Shown here one piece after another: positions 37,361 through 51,549 of a DNA stretch of 64,000 nucleotides. The stretch comes from Silene conica (lineage: Eukaryota; Streptophyta; Magnoliopsida; Caryophyllales; Caryophyllaceae): NCBI GenBank assembly GCA_029255685.2, contig CM055316.2, positions 75,018,861 to 75,082,860 of the forward strand. The letters run 5' to 3'. Made by a program: the position numbers and the translations under genes. The first letter of the stretch is position 1, and every line of letters begins with the position of its first letter. A model generated the notes under the pieces. That model searched no databases, had not been told where the DNA came from, and saw only the letters and a program-made list of their open reading frames with translations.

Positions 37361-40300
37361 TTACTGCTCCGAGAGCTGCTTAGCAATATGGCGATGTATA
37401 TGCACCAGAAACTCTACATATGAGAGGCCCATTGGAGTCTTGTCTTCTATCATATATGACATAAACAACATTCCTGCAATAGAAAATGAAAAAACCACAG
37501 ATAGTCAGGAGTCGGAACAGGCAGAAAAGTTGCATTAATCCTGAGCGAGATGTCTCCTTTGAGATTTTGAGAAATTACAAACTCTAAATAACAATCTTGC
37601 ATGATTACCTGAAGGGTCGCCGCTTCTGCAAATTTGTAGGCTGTTGCAAACATAAGAACGTTAGTGCCATTTCGCTGAACAAGAGATTTAAGGGTTATTA
37701 GCAAAGACTTAGTAGTTGAAATACCGTAAGTAAGAGCATCTCTGGCGACGAATCTCGTTAATGACTTCATTGAACTTCTTTGACAGTGAGTTTTCAAACT
37801 GTTCGAGCACAAACTGCAATGCCAAAACACCACTCTTTGTCACATTTACATACGTAGTAGTGTAGTACTATTTTACTTCCAAAGAATATAGGGGATATTT
37901 TACTTCAAGGAAGACTTAGAAAGCTGAATGGAAACAACCCTAATATAACACACAGGAAGCAGTTATTCAGGACGGTGACAATAAAAGAGTTTGCACTTTT
38001 AGGTATTGCTCTCGAAATTTATGCGGTACCTTTTCTTTACCTATTGTGAAAAGCGAGCTTATTTAAAGTCATTAATGACTACCATCTGTCACAGTTTATG
38101 TCAACAGAAAACAGTTTAATTCGTTCGTTTTTTTTGTTGTGTATTGCATAAAGTTACCTTCGCCTTCTTTTACACACTATAATCCCACTACTACTGTGCA
38201 AGTAGCCAAGTACATCGGCAATCAAATACAAAGGTCAGAGAAGACTACTCGATAAAAATATAAAGGATTTATCCTAAACCATGAGAGAGGGTTGATGTGA
38301 GAAGAGAATTCGTTGACACACAAGAAAGCACGACAACTTCAAAAGTCTTGTTCTCAAGTATATTAACAGGAAACATTTGACTAGTGACTATGCACACAAT
38401 AGAGAAACAATAATTCGTAACATGAAAATCTCATTTGTAACGGGCATATCAGTTGCAAGCTTTCGACGGTTCAAATACTACCCATGTGGGTAGATAAGAC
38501 AAAAGTAGAGTGCCTAGTGAGTAGCAATTTGTTTTGTCTTATTTACCCACATAGGTAGTACTTGACCCGTCGCACAAGTTGTGATGGATATTCCCGTCAC
38601 AAGGGAGACTTGCTAAAGAAAGGAAATAGACATCAATATATATATATATATATATACTTTTAAAAAGGAAAATACGTAATTATGGCTTGAAAAGGAATTG
38701 TTTGAGAATACCTGAGTGGGAATTTGATCAACTGAAGAAACACCAAAGAGCTGCTGCAGAACATTAGGATCAACAGAATTCCCAATATGAATCAAAGCAT
38801 CCAAGCCATTCTCAAGAAGGTAGATTCCTTCATATTTGATCTGTTCACTTGAAAGAGGGAGTGAAGGTGGAATAACCGAGCCATCTGATTCCTGTTCGCA
38901 TAGCATAAGAGGCAAAGGGATGTCAATCTGAAAACAGGGGTATAAGAAAACCTAAATCACTAACTCTAATATGAGATGAGACGGTCTCGTACTCTCATCA
39001 TCATGAAACCAACCAACCCATATAACGGACTAGTTTTTCATTAATTACATTTTTTGCGGATTATGGGTCAATAGGTAGAACTTTAGGTTGCCGTGGGTTG
39101 GTCTCATATTATTTAATATGAGCCGTGTCTCATGAGACTAATTGAACCTAGATACCTAAGAGGCAGAAAGCAAGCAGTAAATTTACCTCAGAGGTCAAAT
39201 CATGGACAGAAATGAGCCTAGGATACACCAGTGGAACTGCTAATGGTGCAGATACAAAGGAAATATAACTCATCCAAAAAGAGCGGTCGTCTATTCGACC
39301 ATCAGTTTTCAATCCAGTGCTTTTGGTCAATGCTGCAAAAGAATAGTATATTTCAAAACAAGCAAAAAGTATGAATCTAAGTTTTTGTCTTGGCCAGGAC
39401 TGATCATCCACATTAATGTAAATGAAAACATCTTTACAATGGGGTCGTCGGCGCACCTAAGGTATACAAAGGGAGCAGCTTGAGTGCTTCAGGCAGAATG
39501 AGTTGACCAGGAGATTGGACTGCTGAGCAGAACTTTCGATATGAATGGAGAATGCCAACACAGTGATTTGTAACACGATCCCTGACTTGTGGGAGCGGAG
39601 TAGTAGAAATTTCACTTGCAGCTAACAAAGAAGAAGTATTAGCTCATACAACTTGGACAAACCAGACAATCCCTAGAACAAGAGAAATACAGAGTGGGAG
39701 TCAAACCTTGCTTTAAAAAGCACGTGAATTGAGTATCCAAGTCAGCCGAACGGAATAAATTGGGTAAACCACTTGTGCATGGAAGAGAGAGGGTCATGAC
39801 TCGTATTCTTCTTTGACCATATACTGTAGTGTAGAGGATGGCACACTGGGGACATTCACGGCCGATATGTTTAAGTTCAAATAATGGTTATAAAAATACT
39901 TATCTAGGCGATCGCAGTGATTATCGTTTGAAATCTCAAGCAAAGGAGATAGTGTGAGATCCTTACCTGAAAAGAGCACTCTGTGCCTTCTTGTAATTTA
40001 TCATCGTGTTTTAAGGTCACCACGATTGTTTTATCACAGTCAATCTGCAAGTTAAGCGATATACGAAAAGTCATGTACCATCACATCGAGTCATCCACCA
40101 TGACCATGTAAGGCAATAACACAATAGCTTTTCGCAGCAGCGTTTCTCATTTCAAAGCTACTACATTGAAACAATGTGTTCGGACAGATGGTTTAGGAGC
40201 TAATTTTATAAAACTACCCACATCAGCTTTTTAGTTGAAAATAACTCTAAAGATTAAATTGAAAATGCACGTACAGCAGGAAGGTCTACGTCCGTTGGGA

Positions 40301-43300
40301 TACGCTTGCAGAAATTTCCCATGTATTCTTGAACTTGAAGACCCTGAAGTCAAATTACAGAGAAATGATTTAAAAATGCTTTATGAAAATGCCACGTAGA
40401 CTGTAGTAATTGGTAACCACATGAGCCTTTTGTACTGCCAAGTGCCAACTACTACAGATAACGCACCTGACTACATCGTACGCGCATAACAGCTTCAAAA
40501 CCCTGTGGCCTGCTGACATTCCATCTGAGATCATTGTAAAGCTTGGCTGTATCGGAAAGTGCAGAGAAGGGGAAATAATAATAAATCTGAAAAAGGGGAA
40601 CAGTACGTGATTAGTAAAAATCCTAAACAACGATATACTTTAAGACATTTAATATCAGTATCCGACTATCCGGAATAGACAAACGCTGTTTAACTATCCG
40701 TTTTATAGACAAGCCAAAGAATCATCCCAAATGGCCCATGCACTTCCCTTTAAATAAATAATACCATATTTTACTTAACATAATCAACAATCCTGCAATC
40801 GCATTCACTATCCATTAGACAGGATTTAGTAAATCAGTTACTCATCTATGTTTACTTTTCTTTACTTTTCGCTTTCTTCTGATTCTCATGGTGCAGATTT
40901 AGAGTGGGACGTCCCTCGTAGTTTAGAAGTAAGCAATTAAGTTCACAATCTTTCTCAGCCTACCAGATAAGCGTCCGTAAACCACACAAAAAATGATGCT
41001 ATTAAGAACCTTAAGGCTCCGTTTGGATACAATTTTAGGAGGGAAAGGGAGGGGAAGGAGAGTGAGGGGAGGGGAAGCGAGGGGAGGGGAGGTGAGGGAA
41101 AATGAATTAGGGTTGTTTGGATAACAAAATTGATGAGATGGAAATGGAAGGGGAGGAAGAAGGGAGATGGACTAATGGATGGAGATTATTCAAAAAAATA
41201 TGGCTTTGATAATTAAATGATGGTTCAATTAGAGTTTTCCTTCCAAATCTTGCCTCCCATGGAAAGATTTTAGTTTGTGCTAAAGGAAGGAAATTCAATC
41301 CCCTCATTTCCTTCCCCTCTCATTTTCTTCCCTCCATAAATTTTATCCAAATAAAGGAAAACAAATCTCTCCCTTTCCCTCCCCTCCCTTTCCCTCCAAT
41401 TCTCTCAATCCAAACAAACCCTTAGGGTCCATCGCACAAGAAAAACACATCATTTTGATGCCAGTAATTTCAAATAAGCAATAGCGAAAAGAACTAAAAC
41501 GTATTAAAGGATATCTGGTGAGCTAGAGCTGAAACTCATATTAACTTGGATGCATGGCTCAGGAGAACAATCAAAAGAAATTATCGGAAGAGTTTGATTG
41601 ACTTAGACAATTGCAGAAAAGTTGGTACATATTAGAAGAGTGTGCACTACCGGGATCATCAATTAAGAACAAACCACATCAAAAGAATTTTCAGTTACAA
41701 ATGGCATACCTGACCACCAGTTGTCTTCGGAACAACAGAAATAGAAGCAATATCAACATATGACTGGGTAGTAAGGAACACATCTACAGAAACCTGCACA
41801 GATATTTTATAGTATGTTAAACCAAAAGAAAGAAAAGGCTTACATGCAGAGCTAATTTATGAACTTTCTGGCAAGCAGACATCATATAGTCACCTGATAT
41901 TCAGCCAATTCTATAGCCATTTCTCTCAAGGTCTTGTCTGCAGGCTGGAGCAACTTATGAGCCTCCTGAGATGGGTCCAATTTTGCAAGAGAAATTACAC
42001 ATTAGCATGTATTACTAGTTCGTTTTCCATAGAAGTTACGGAATCATTAATGCAAATTATACGGGGTTCCAGAACAAGGGAGAGGGTATTTTCTGGGTTT
42101 AGATGTACGACCCCTTGCACGTTCAAGTATACAAGCTCTGACTGTCAGGAATGTATAACTTTAGCGCACATGCTCAGGCTCCCATATAGTTTCCCTTTTA
42201 ATAAAATGGGGTACTAGTGTACTACTCATTTATATAAGAAAAGACAAATGTTTACTTTGACAGGCTCCCATATCGATACCACAAAAATCTTCTAATGAAG
42301 TTTCACAATATGTAGAGCGGATCTCAGACAGAAATGTTGCAAAGCCAAAAAAGACATTCTCAGTCATCAATGGTTCAATTTTTCTGTGAAGACTCCACAG
42401 AAAATTGCATCTTGCAGGCCAAAATCACTGGGAATTATAGGCAACAAGACAGTATGAAGTAATCGGAAAAAATAAGGCTTTAATGATACGAATTGACGAA
42501 TTGCTACAGGTTTTGACAGCACAGTACAATCAAACTTGAAACTTCATTTGCTGCAATATAGTGTTCATTACTGCCATTGTTAACCTTAATTTTAATTTAC
42601 CCAGATAGCTCAAGCTCGCACGGTGACCAAGAGCAAATATCTACTTCCCTGGCCATCAAAGACTAAAACCAAAATAATGAAAAATAAAATAAAAGAGTTG
42701 ACCAGAAGCAACATAACTGCCACTATCAGCTACACAAGCCCTATGATTAACATTGAAGATGCCATTTTTTAGGGAAAAGTGATATTAGCGTCAATAGAAA
42801 AAGGAAGAAATTACCTTATCACCAGTAGATACGTTAGCTCTACCTTCAGCTTCTCTAGCAGAAAGGGCGCCAATGCCAGCTGATGGTAAAACTGTACATA
42901 CACGAAATTATGCTTTTCATATACAAGCTTATATTTAAATTGGATTACTGAAGCAGTATTAATAGTTTAACCAAAGAAAGAAATTACAATTAACAAATGA
43001 AAATTACTTAACCCTGTTCTTTTTAATGGTATCCTGACACTAATCTAACTTTTCCATAGTGATAGCATAGCATTTCATTTTGAATTCTCGTGGCATCCTC
43101 TTTCAGAGACATAAGAAAATTTATTCTAGATTTAAGAAGTCAATGAATAATTTAGGACAGAGGGTACATATAATAGAAAGCATCAGGTTCAGGTTGGAAC
43201 AAAGGTTGTATAGGAACAGTAAGAACCAACCTTTTTAGAGAAAAAAGGGACAATATTGAAGACATAAATGGCAGAATTGATTACTGTTGTGACTTTTCAG

Positions 43301-46300
43301 TTAGTGATTATGCTACTTTAAGCAAATGAACACAAGCCCTCGCCTACTTTTTATAATTTACCTATACTCGCTTTATACTCTAGGACTAGGAGTCTGTAAA
43401 TCTTCCTTACATATAAGGGGATGCAGCGTCAAATTGCCCTACATTTGACAACTGCCAGTGAGGTTTTGATCATTTTCAGGTGATATTTAACTGATGACGG
43501 TCGGACTACAACTGAGGATGAGAATGGAGGTGTTCGTGGGACTAAATATCTTGAATATACACTCATCAATTAGTGAGCCCTGACTACACTGAGTATAAAA
43601 ATAATAAAACACAGCACAATAGAAAAATGGAAGTGATCGCATCGACATTGATGGCAGTGTGAAGAAGCAAAACGACATACAGATATTTTTTGGAGAGGGG
43701 TAAAGATAATGAGTCGGCATTAATGATTTTGAACATATGAGAAAACAAAGATTATGACAACATGCATAGTTGCCTCGCGAAGAAGACTTGCAAAGAACTT
43801 GCCTGATTGAAATACCAATAGCTTTCCTCCAGTGCTCTTCATCGCCAGAAACGCAGCCTGAAAAGAGTGAAAAAAATTGTATTTAATATGGGCCATATGG
43901 CTAATTGATCATCACCATTAACAGAATATAAAGACATTCAATCAAACAAGCAAGGCTGCTAAAGGGAAATCAGTTCAAAGTTGTTAAGATATCCTACATA
44001 TGCCTCAAACCGTCAATGTCCATGTTATTAGGACTACATTTGATTTTCCTTACATCATGGTGTCATCACTCATCACTAATGTCAGCCTGTCAGGCTACCT
44101 AATGATAAATTGATAATGATAGAAAAAACTGAAGGCTTGATTTTTGTTTTAGTTGATTATCTACATTTTCCAAGAAAATTATTTTTTGTTAGAACATAAA
44201 AACAGAAGAGGGCAAGGGAGTCCTCGTTATAACATTACAAGATTTTCCACCACTTGAAAGTAAGAGCTGCTTTCCTCCATAATGAAGGTCATGAAACAAG
44301 CCAGACCCAAGTCTAAGTAGTTAAGTATATTCCAAGGAATGATGAGTCTCAAAGAACATACAAGAGCTTCACTCTAACCAAGCACACTAAACCGCCAAAA
44401 CCATATCATGTCCACAACACTCTTCCATATGTGCTGCTCCTAATAGGTAATTACCATCTCTCGATGCCTCCAAAAAGGCTACCGCACCGAGTAGGTACTA
44501 AGGTTTTCAATGTATACAACCTTATATATGTAACAAGTGAGCCATTATTTTCAACCAACCATCACTTAGAGCGAAACTACCATAGTACCATCTACTACTT
44601 CAATGACATGATCATTCATAATTACTATCCCAGTGCCTCCAAAATGGCTACCACTCCAAGTGGGGCAAGTGGGGTTAGAAACCATTCACTTGCCAGTTGC
44701 CATACAGTTGCTATAACATAGAGATTGCCTCCCAAGATAATTAACCAAAAAAAGAGATGGCTATCCACTATTACATGAAATTGTACAGGTACAGGAGTAA
44801 AAGCCTTTTTTGATGTCGTTTATCTCTCCAATTATCCCAATGCAAAATACTAATGGATCTCCGGTTCCATCAATACAACAGCTTCAATGATATGGTAAAA
44901 AGCAAAAAAGTTCCTGACCTGAATTCTTGTATCTAGCTTAATTAAAGATAGTAAGATACATCAATGAAGAGATGGAACTACATCAAGTGTACCTTCACTG
45001 CAGCACCAAAGGCCGAATCAGCAATCATGTTACTCTGAAACATGGTTGGAATGCTTTCCAGCAATATCTCCAAATGTTGACGACACTATATGCACAGGCA
45101 TAATACCATAGTCAATTAAATAATCCTAGAACTTAAATTTGAAGAGATGGAGGGGACAATAATATGTCAATATAAATAAATATAAGCACCTCAGAAAGTT
45201 GAACAACGACATCTGTTTCCAAAGGAGTATAAACATCTTGAATGTCTGGCACAATGAGCATCAGTGGCTGCAAATTAGCGTAAATTGTAAAACAGTGTTA
45301 CAATAAAAGTGACCCCATTCGTACACGAAAAGTAAAGGGATACTGATCACAAGACCTGCTGTAGTGCTCGTTTCAGATTGTAAAAATGTATTGTTGAGTC
45401 AAATGTTGCAATTCCCACCATAGTTCTGTGGCCTTCCTGTAATCAAGAAAATATAAAAATGAAAAAGCAATGATTAATAGCAGTAGTAATACAAAATACA
45501 ACCCCAAGTCAACAACAACAATATTACCCAAGTGCCTTAAGGGCTCTCGCAAATTGCGGGGTAGGGGGTCGGATGTACACAGCACTTCGCCTGTATTAGC
45601 AAAGAGGCTGTTTTCAAATGACCCAAAATAAAAATTGCGCTGAGAATTGTATCAAATGACGGTTACTTCACAACAAAAAGACATTCATCCATTTTAGTGA
45701 GCCATTTTATTCCATTGTAATCAAAACTAGAGAACAAAGAATATTTGGGCTCCATTGGAAATGGAATGTCATGGTACACAAAGTGAATGAGCAAATTTCT
45801 AGTGCGTCAAAGCTTCGCACAAAAAAAGAAAAAGAAAAAAAAATTAAACACAAAGCAGATATAGGTTAGTCCATCAGCTCACAGTGTCCTAAAATGAAGA
45901 GTATAATTAACTCATTTATTAAGGGTTGACATTTAAATTCACAATTCAACCTAGAAACATTACAACTTGACATAAAGCTTACAGGAAGATCCCCAATAAC
46001 TTGCTTGATAGCACTACAAGCGGCGGCAGTGGCACCAGTCTTCACTGCATTCATTGATACATCAACAAGGAAGAAGAATACTGCTGGCATTGGCTCACGC
46101 ACCTACAAGGGGGAAACGCTCGGTAATTAACATTTCATCAGTTGTGTATCCCGTATTGTAAAATGGGGAGCAAAGTAAAAAAAAAAAAAAAAAAATAGGT
46201 CTCCAGTGGAAAAACATAAAAATAAGTCAAAAACTCTTTTTTCATATATCCTGAACCAACAGCATCTATCTGGAGCCCAACATAAGCCCCAAATAAAATC

Positions 46301-49300
46301 TACAGATAGATTCTAGTAAGAAACTCGAGCATTCTCATTGTTTTAGCTTTAAAAGGCATGCTCCAAGCTCAAGGACTACTGCCTTGTGCATAAGATGCAG
46401 CAAGCAAGACGCATTGATACGCAAATTCCATATTTTTTTATTTTTTTCACTGTGGTTCCTTTTCTCCTATTATTTCCATCTCAAGTGTTAACCCTCTTTG
46501 AGAGTCAAAAGAAGATATTACAACGACACACAGAGCTTCCACAAACAGTGGGGTGAGGCTCTTGCAGAAACCCGTGAACTTTGGAAACCTAGGAGCACTT
46601 TTCCCCAATTCCACTAAGCTTTTCTGTGCTTAAATCTGATGTGTTAATGCTTAGTCCAGTGAAGTCAGAAAGATTAAAGAAGGCTCTTTAGAATAAGGGA
46701 TAGTAGATAGAGGAGAAAACTAGGGTATTGTCCAGCCACAAAAAAGCAAGGTTGTGATACAGAGTGCAGTCAGAGCTCAGAATGCAGTCTAAGACAGATG
46801 TTGATCCTTCCCAAAAATAGTACGACTTAGTTCGTCATTGACTCAAAGCTAAAGAATAGTTAATCTTTGGCGCCATTTGTCCTGAAAATTACCGGAGAAA
46901 AACAGATAAACTTCTAAAATGCTAGAACGACTTACCATGTACTCCTTCGAAGCGACAAATTCAACAGTTCCTCTGCACAATTCAGGCCTTTCATCAGCAT
47001 CTCTACGCCGACCATCCGGCCCCAAATTGCACTGGTAATCTCGTGGAGTTTCATCAGTAAAACCTACGGTAGGAATTAGATGATGACCACTTGACCATTA
47101 AACAAAATGAATCGATAGTAATGCAACCAATATGCATTACCACTTATTAGAGCACCAGCCAAATTACAAAAGAGAGCAATACATAGACCCCGTACAAAAT
47201 AGCACAAAGTTTATTAATCATTGAAAGAAAAAACACTAGATAATACACTAAGGTGATCTCTTGAGATCCTGTGTTTTTTCCATCATCCCAAATTTTTGAA
47301 TAGATATAACTATAACTTAAGGTCTAAAACACGAAGCTTTAGAAAACCTCAAGTAAATAAAGAGGATAAACCGTGGGACGAAGTAAGAAATTTACAATTA
47401 GGAAAAGGAAATTTTGTCAAAGACCGTTAACACTAACCACACAAGTTGCAGATGAACCGCCTTCCCTGATCAATAAATTTCATGAAAGGATTGACATAGC
47501 CTTTACAGCGCGCACATCGCATTGGACCTCCTTCTCCAAAATCAACAACCTACAGAGTCATAAAAATGTCAAACAGAAACAAACAAGTCGAGCAATTTAA
47601 CCTTTTAAAACAGACAATTCCTGGCAAACAGCTCTTTGAATCGCAGTAACTGGAATAGAACAAGAAATTGGTGGCGTCCAGTCATGTTTTAAACTAGACC
47701 ATTCCTGGCAACCAATAGTTCTTTGAAACATAGTACTTGTAAAGGAACAAAACAAGTAACTGGTACATCCAACATTCATCTCATGGTGAAAATAGAATAT
47801 AGTCATTACTTACGACCAGATGAGCATCTTATACCTAAATGTGTTAAGAGAGTATCATATTACCATTCTTCTTCCCTTATCCCTCCTCCAACAAAAAAGA
47901 AAGAAAAAGAAAAAAAGAAATATAGGAGACAATAATTACCTGAATTGGTTCTTCAGATGGATGAGGAAGTGCGAACGGTTGCACCAGTAAAGACAACTGC
48001 ATCCCAGATGTTGTCAAAATATCGCTTGTGCATGGGATCTGTAAAGGCAGCAAACAACTAAAAATTTACACCAACTTGAATAAGAAAATATATTCTTCAT
48101 TGTGTCACTGAAATATATCGTCGGAAGAATTACCTGACTAATCGTACACCTCATGTAGCGAGGACTGCAGTTTCCAGTGTCTTTAGCAATATATTCAACG
48201 GTAGCAGGCTTCAACCAAAATAAATTAATAAAAAGAGTTGAGAAATCTTGATCGTATGAGCATAAGCAAAATCATACTCCGTATATGCTAACAAAACACA
48301 CACAGAATGCACCCACCCTTCGGGGCAAAGAATTGAAAGAAGAAAAGACAGTCTTCCTCTTAGCACTCTAGATGGAGATTTCACTTTGCATTGGTGAATA
48401 GAACCAAGATGATAATTGTACTGGAAAATATAGCCGTTAAGTGAAGAATCCTCTAATACTCATTAAAAAGATTGCTCATGTCTCCATCTCCCCATACCAT
48501 GTGTTAGTGCTCTTTTCATTGGAGTGTTGTTGTGCATTGCTGGATTGTAATTTAAAAAGGATAAATTTTGCATGCAGTGTGCTACTCTTGTCATTATATT
48601 AAGCTAAGCTGGTGTGAAAAGTGCAGAACTATAATGAACAGCCAAAATACTAGATGCCGAGTTCTGTTTAGTTTGGAACTAGACCATTGATGATGTGCGT
48701 AGCTCCGCCTTTGAAGCTTAGCAGCTATCTCCTCCCCTTTATACCTCACTCTCATTTCAAGTTGTTCCAAATAGAGACTCTTCGTTTAAACATATTCTAT
48801 TGTAAACTACGATTCAGTAGCCTTAACAGTGCTTTATTCACTACTAGTCATTTCACGTTATTTAAAAGAAAGGATTTTGAAAAAAAGTAGCATAGGAAGT
48901 GGAAGCCAAAAACAGAAGCTACAGAAAGGATCATTAACAATACCGGAGGAGGATTTGCCTGATTGTTCTGCCGAGTCTCATACAAGATAATTGATGGCTC
49001 GGGAATGGGCCGAGGAATTTGAGTTGGATCAACCTTTGACGTCATCGGACCTCCTGCCTGATTGAAATCAGGTCGTACTGCTGCCATGTTTTGGCTATCT
49101 AATGGGGGAGGCATTCCATACATCCCTGGTGGTGCCTGGGAACTGGTGGCCATAGAAGGAGCCACCTAGGAGATATAGTAGAAGTCAAAACATTATGAAA
49201 TAAACTACGAAAAACCCATGACTGAAGGCAGCTAGCTTTGAACTGAAAAATGCTGCAACAAAATTATGGTATTTATATATCTATGGCTCTATGCCGAATC

Positions 49301-50524
49301 GTTGACACCAAATTCAGAACTTTTGCTAAGAAAGGACAATGTTGATACATATCTAATTCGAGACAGGAATTCTCAAACAGAAGTGCAGTTACTCTGGTGA
49401 AGGCAAAGTCTATATCTTTTCTTTTCTTTTCTCATTATCCTGGTTATTTTAACATTTTATGCAGAACAGTAGAACACAAAGGAGGACAAATGAATGAGGC
49501 ATTTTAGATCTCAAAACCTTGTAAAGCAGTTAGGACAATATGAACATGCGTAAAGAAAAGGAAGTATTGATATAAAGGTTAATACATTGCAAACATTTTG
49601 CAGAGCTTTCCTTTTGACTTGAAACCTTGTCTTTTAATTGGAATTGCTACAATATGTAATGGCCAAAAATCAAAGATAAAACCAATAGGTGCTGATAGTT
49701 ACCTGCCGCATTTGTGTTTGCCATGGAGCTTGCCCAAAAGAAGGTGGCGGTCCACGTTGTGACACACCAGAAAAGGGAGATGGTGATTGTGATGGAGTGC
49801 CCATAAGAGGAGACCCTGGACCCATACCGGCCTGCATAGAGGACCCAAAAGGTGCCATTGGCGGTGGGCGCCCAAACACTGGTGGTTGCTGCTGTTGAGT
49901 TGGAGGAGGGCCACCAGTAAAACCTCCATATTGGGCTGAAGGAGGCCCATTACTAACCGGACGAGGTTGAGTCGATGGAGGAGCAGGACCCATATTTAAT
50001 GGCGGAGACCCTATTCCACTAGGACGTACACTGGAGGGCTGGGGCCCAGGCTGTGAACCGTGAAAAGGAGGAGGCATACCAGGTGGAAGATTTACAGGAC
50101 CACTAGAGGGCTGAGACACTGGAGGAGATGGTCTAGAGCCAAAAGGTGGAGCCTGACCAATCATAGGACCTGAAGTAGGTCTGCCAGGAGCTACATTGGG
50201 GGGAACCATGTTTGGTGGAGGCCCACCAGGTGGCATTGCACTCCTGGGAACGGCTCCAGGTGGCGGGGGTCCTGGCCTATACCCGGGCGAAGGCCCACCA
50301 AAAGGCGATGCAGGAGGAGCTGCATTAGGAGGGAAAGGTGGGTTTTGACCGAATGGTGGTGGCGGCCTACTAGATGGTGGTTGTGAGGCATATTGTGGTT
50401 GATTGAGTTGCATATTTTGGAAATTCTGAGCTAACGACGAATCAGGGCCACGAGGTGCATTAGGGTTATAGCCAGGTGGGGGTCCCATAGGCCGTGGGGT
50501 ATTGGGTCTAGGGGGAGCTGCCAT
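37361..50524 (-). CDS. Sec24-like COPII coat protein, 24 coding exons
   Basis: Minus-strand exons: 50524-49703, 49165-48944, 48208-48134, 48038-47940, 47549-47438, 47063-46936, 46102-45983, 45436-45356, 45267-45190, 45085-44993, 43857-43803, 42891-42815, 41965-41895 (one border base uncertain), 41793-41710, 40586-40467, 40343-40275, 40044-39967, 39845-39707, 39621-39457, 39332-39187, 38927-38712, 37813-37725, 37640-37609 and 37473-37361, about 1,094 residues. Residues 1-300 are Pro/Gln/Gly-rich. The Sec23/24 zinc finger follows (RCARCKGY ... FICNLCG), then the trunk (FFFLVDVSMNA, GIATFDSTIHFYNL), beta-sandwich and helical parts (YYYFPFSAL, WNVSRPQGFEAVMRVRCS), and a gelsolin-like end (SYVEFLVHIHRHIAKQLSEQ). 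Sec24 binds cargo signals in the COPII coat at ER exit sites. The long Pro-rich head suggests the plant CEF/Sec24B-C type. Intron 11 has a GC donor. A spliced 5' UTR is likely. Confidence 0.93.
38430..38605. mobile_element. MITE relic (CGTCACAAG / CTTGCGACGG family) in a Sec24 intron
   Basis: GTAACGGGC..CAAGCTTTCGACGG at the left and CCCGTCGCACAAGTTGTGATGG..CCCGTCAC at the right are inverted around TACCCATGTGGGTA and TACCCACATAGGTA. The same family appears near 5690, 50850 and 63075. A (TA)n run follows at 38635-38656. Confidence 0.55.
38968..39142. mobile_element. MITE-like GAGACGGTCTC element in a Sec24 intron
   Basis: ATGAGATGAGACGGTCTCGT on the left and GAGCCGTGTCTCATGAGA on the right are partly inverted around 175 bp of AT-rich DNA. 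The words match the element in the last intron of ACS-like copy C. Confidence 0.5.
41014..41421. mobile_element. Tourist-like MITE in a Sec24 intron
   Basis: The ends AGGCTCCGTTTGGATA and ATCCAAACAAACCC are inverted, with TTA on each side (41011-41013 and 41422-41424). This matches the 3-bp target preference of PIF/Harbinger elements. Sub-terminal parts are purine-rich GGGGAGGGGA on the left and the inverse on the right, so the 408 bp can fold into a long hairpin. Confidence 0.75.
44440..44705. repeat. Duplicated GCCTCCAAAA-GGCTACC block in a Sec24 intron
   Basis: GATGCCTCCAAAAAGGCTACCGC and GTGCCTCCAAAATGGCTACCAC occur about 175 bp apart within the 1.1 kb intron 10. This is probably part of an old transposon. 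No ends were found. Confidence 0.35.
45500..45605. repeat. Dispersed SINE-like repeat in a Sec24 intron
   Basis: The run CAACAACAACAATATTACCC, then AGTGCCTTAAGGGCTC, GCAAATTGCGGGGTAG and GGGGTCGGATGTACACAG resembles a repeat word order seen in introns and UTRs of many plants. No clear pol III boxes or target duplication were identified. Confidence 0.4.
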
Positions 50525-51320
50525 CTCACTTGGCACTGAGTATTCCACTACGAATTTCCCAAACCGATATCACAATCACTGTTATACCAGAAAAATGATC
50601 ATCAAATTCACAACATAAGGTAGGATATGCAAGGGATTTAGGCCCCAAAAGTTAACTAATTTCCGATCAAACGAAGAATTAAGTAGAATTCACCATCATA
50701 ACACTAAATTAATGAAATTAATCAACTCAATTAATAAAATATATGATCAAACTAAGACAAATTCAATGGTGCTAAACTCTTACATACATAAAGCTCATAC
50801 CAACTGAAAATCAGCAAAACTTTTTCCCAAATTTTAAGTAAATTTCTTACAAATCGCGCTTGTGATGGCCTCTCACAACCCCTCTCCCATTTGCTCTACC
50901 ATTTGCAGCTCGTGAGAGGTCACAAACTGGTGACGAAAAGTGTCCGTCACAAATGAAGATTTGTGATTTCTAAACCCCAATTGTACATTGCACAGTAAAA
51001 CAGCAAAACATAAATCTTTCAACAAAATAGGCATAATGTGCAACACCCATCAATCAGAAATCCCCAAAGATCAAATCTTTGATACAGATTTACAACAACG
51101 ATAAAAAACAATGATCTGGGTAATAATTAATACCTGAGAAGATGATACGGGGAGTGAATTGATCTTGAGAAAAGGGTAAATCAAAAAAAAAAATTGTGAT
51201 TTAAGAGCGACAAAAACTGTTAAAACTAGAAGAAGTATGAGTTTACTTGGCAGTGCATAATTTTGTGATTTAGTAGGACAATTACATTTATGTGATCATA
51301 ATTTGTGAATCTCATGTTTC
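50525..51320 (-). promoter_or_regulatory. 5' UTR intron and promoter side of the Sec24 gene
   Basis: An acceptor-like CGTAG lies 24 bases before the ATG on the minus strand. A donor CTTCTCAG|GTATTA lies at about 51134. A non-coding first exon therefore probably sits just above 51135, with a roughly 580-bp UTR intron. A MITE-like block of the GTCACAA family occupies about 50845-50965. Confidence 0.5.
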
Positions 51321-51549
51321 TATTGGTTGGGGTTACGTAATGTGAGTGTAGGACCAATATTTCTTTCCATTATACAGTTTTTTTTTTTTTTCAACATGAG
51401 TAAAATATACATGGTTGCAAAAACACGGTTGTCTTTGTAAGGTTGTGAACAACCTTGTTAAAGCTTCTAGGAATAAAGTTAATACAAAAACAATGAAAAA
51501 GAGGAAATATTGAAACAATATTAGAGATGACGCCTCTTATATTAGTGGA

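Noticed and set aside
37226..37423. 65-codon plus-strand ORF at the Sec24 3' end
   Set aside because: It overlaps the last Sec24 exon and 3' UTR in antisense and shows no motif.
41895..41965. Possible frameshift in Sec24 exon 13
   Set aside because: I count one base fewer than the 72 nt expected, but the protein is otherwise conserved on both sides. A counting uncertainty at one border is more likely than a mutation.
49689..49898. ORFs on either strand overlapping the Pro-rich Sec24 exon
   Set aside because: They are other-frame shadows of a GC-richer coding exon that continues the known Sec24 reading.
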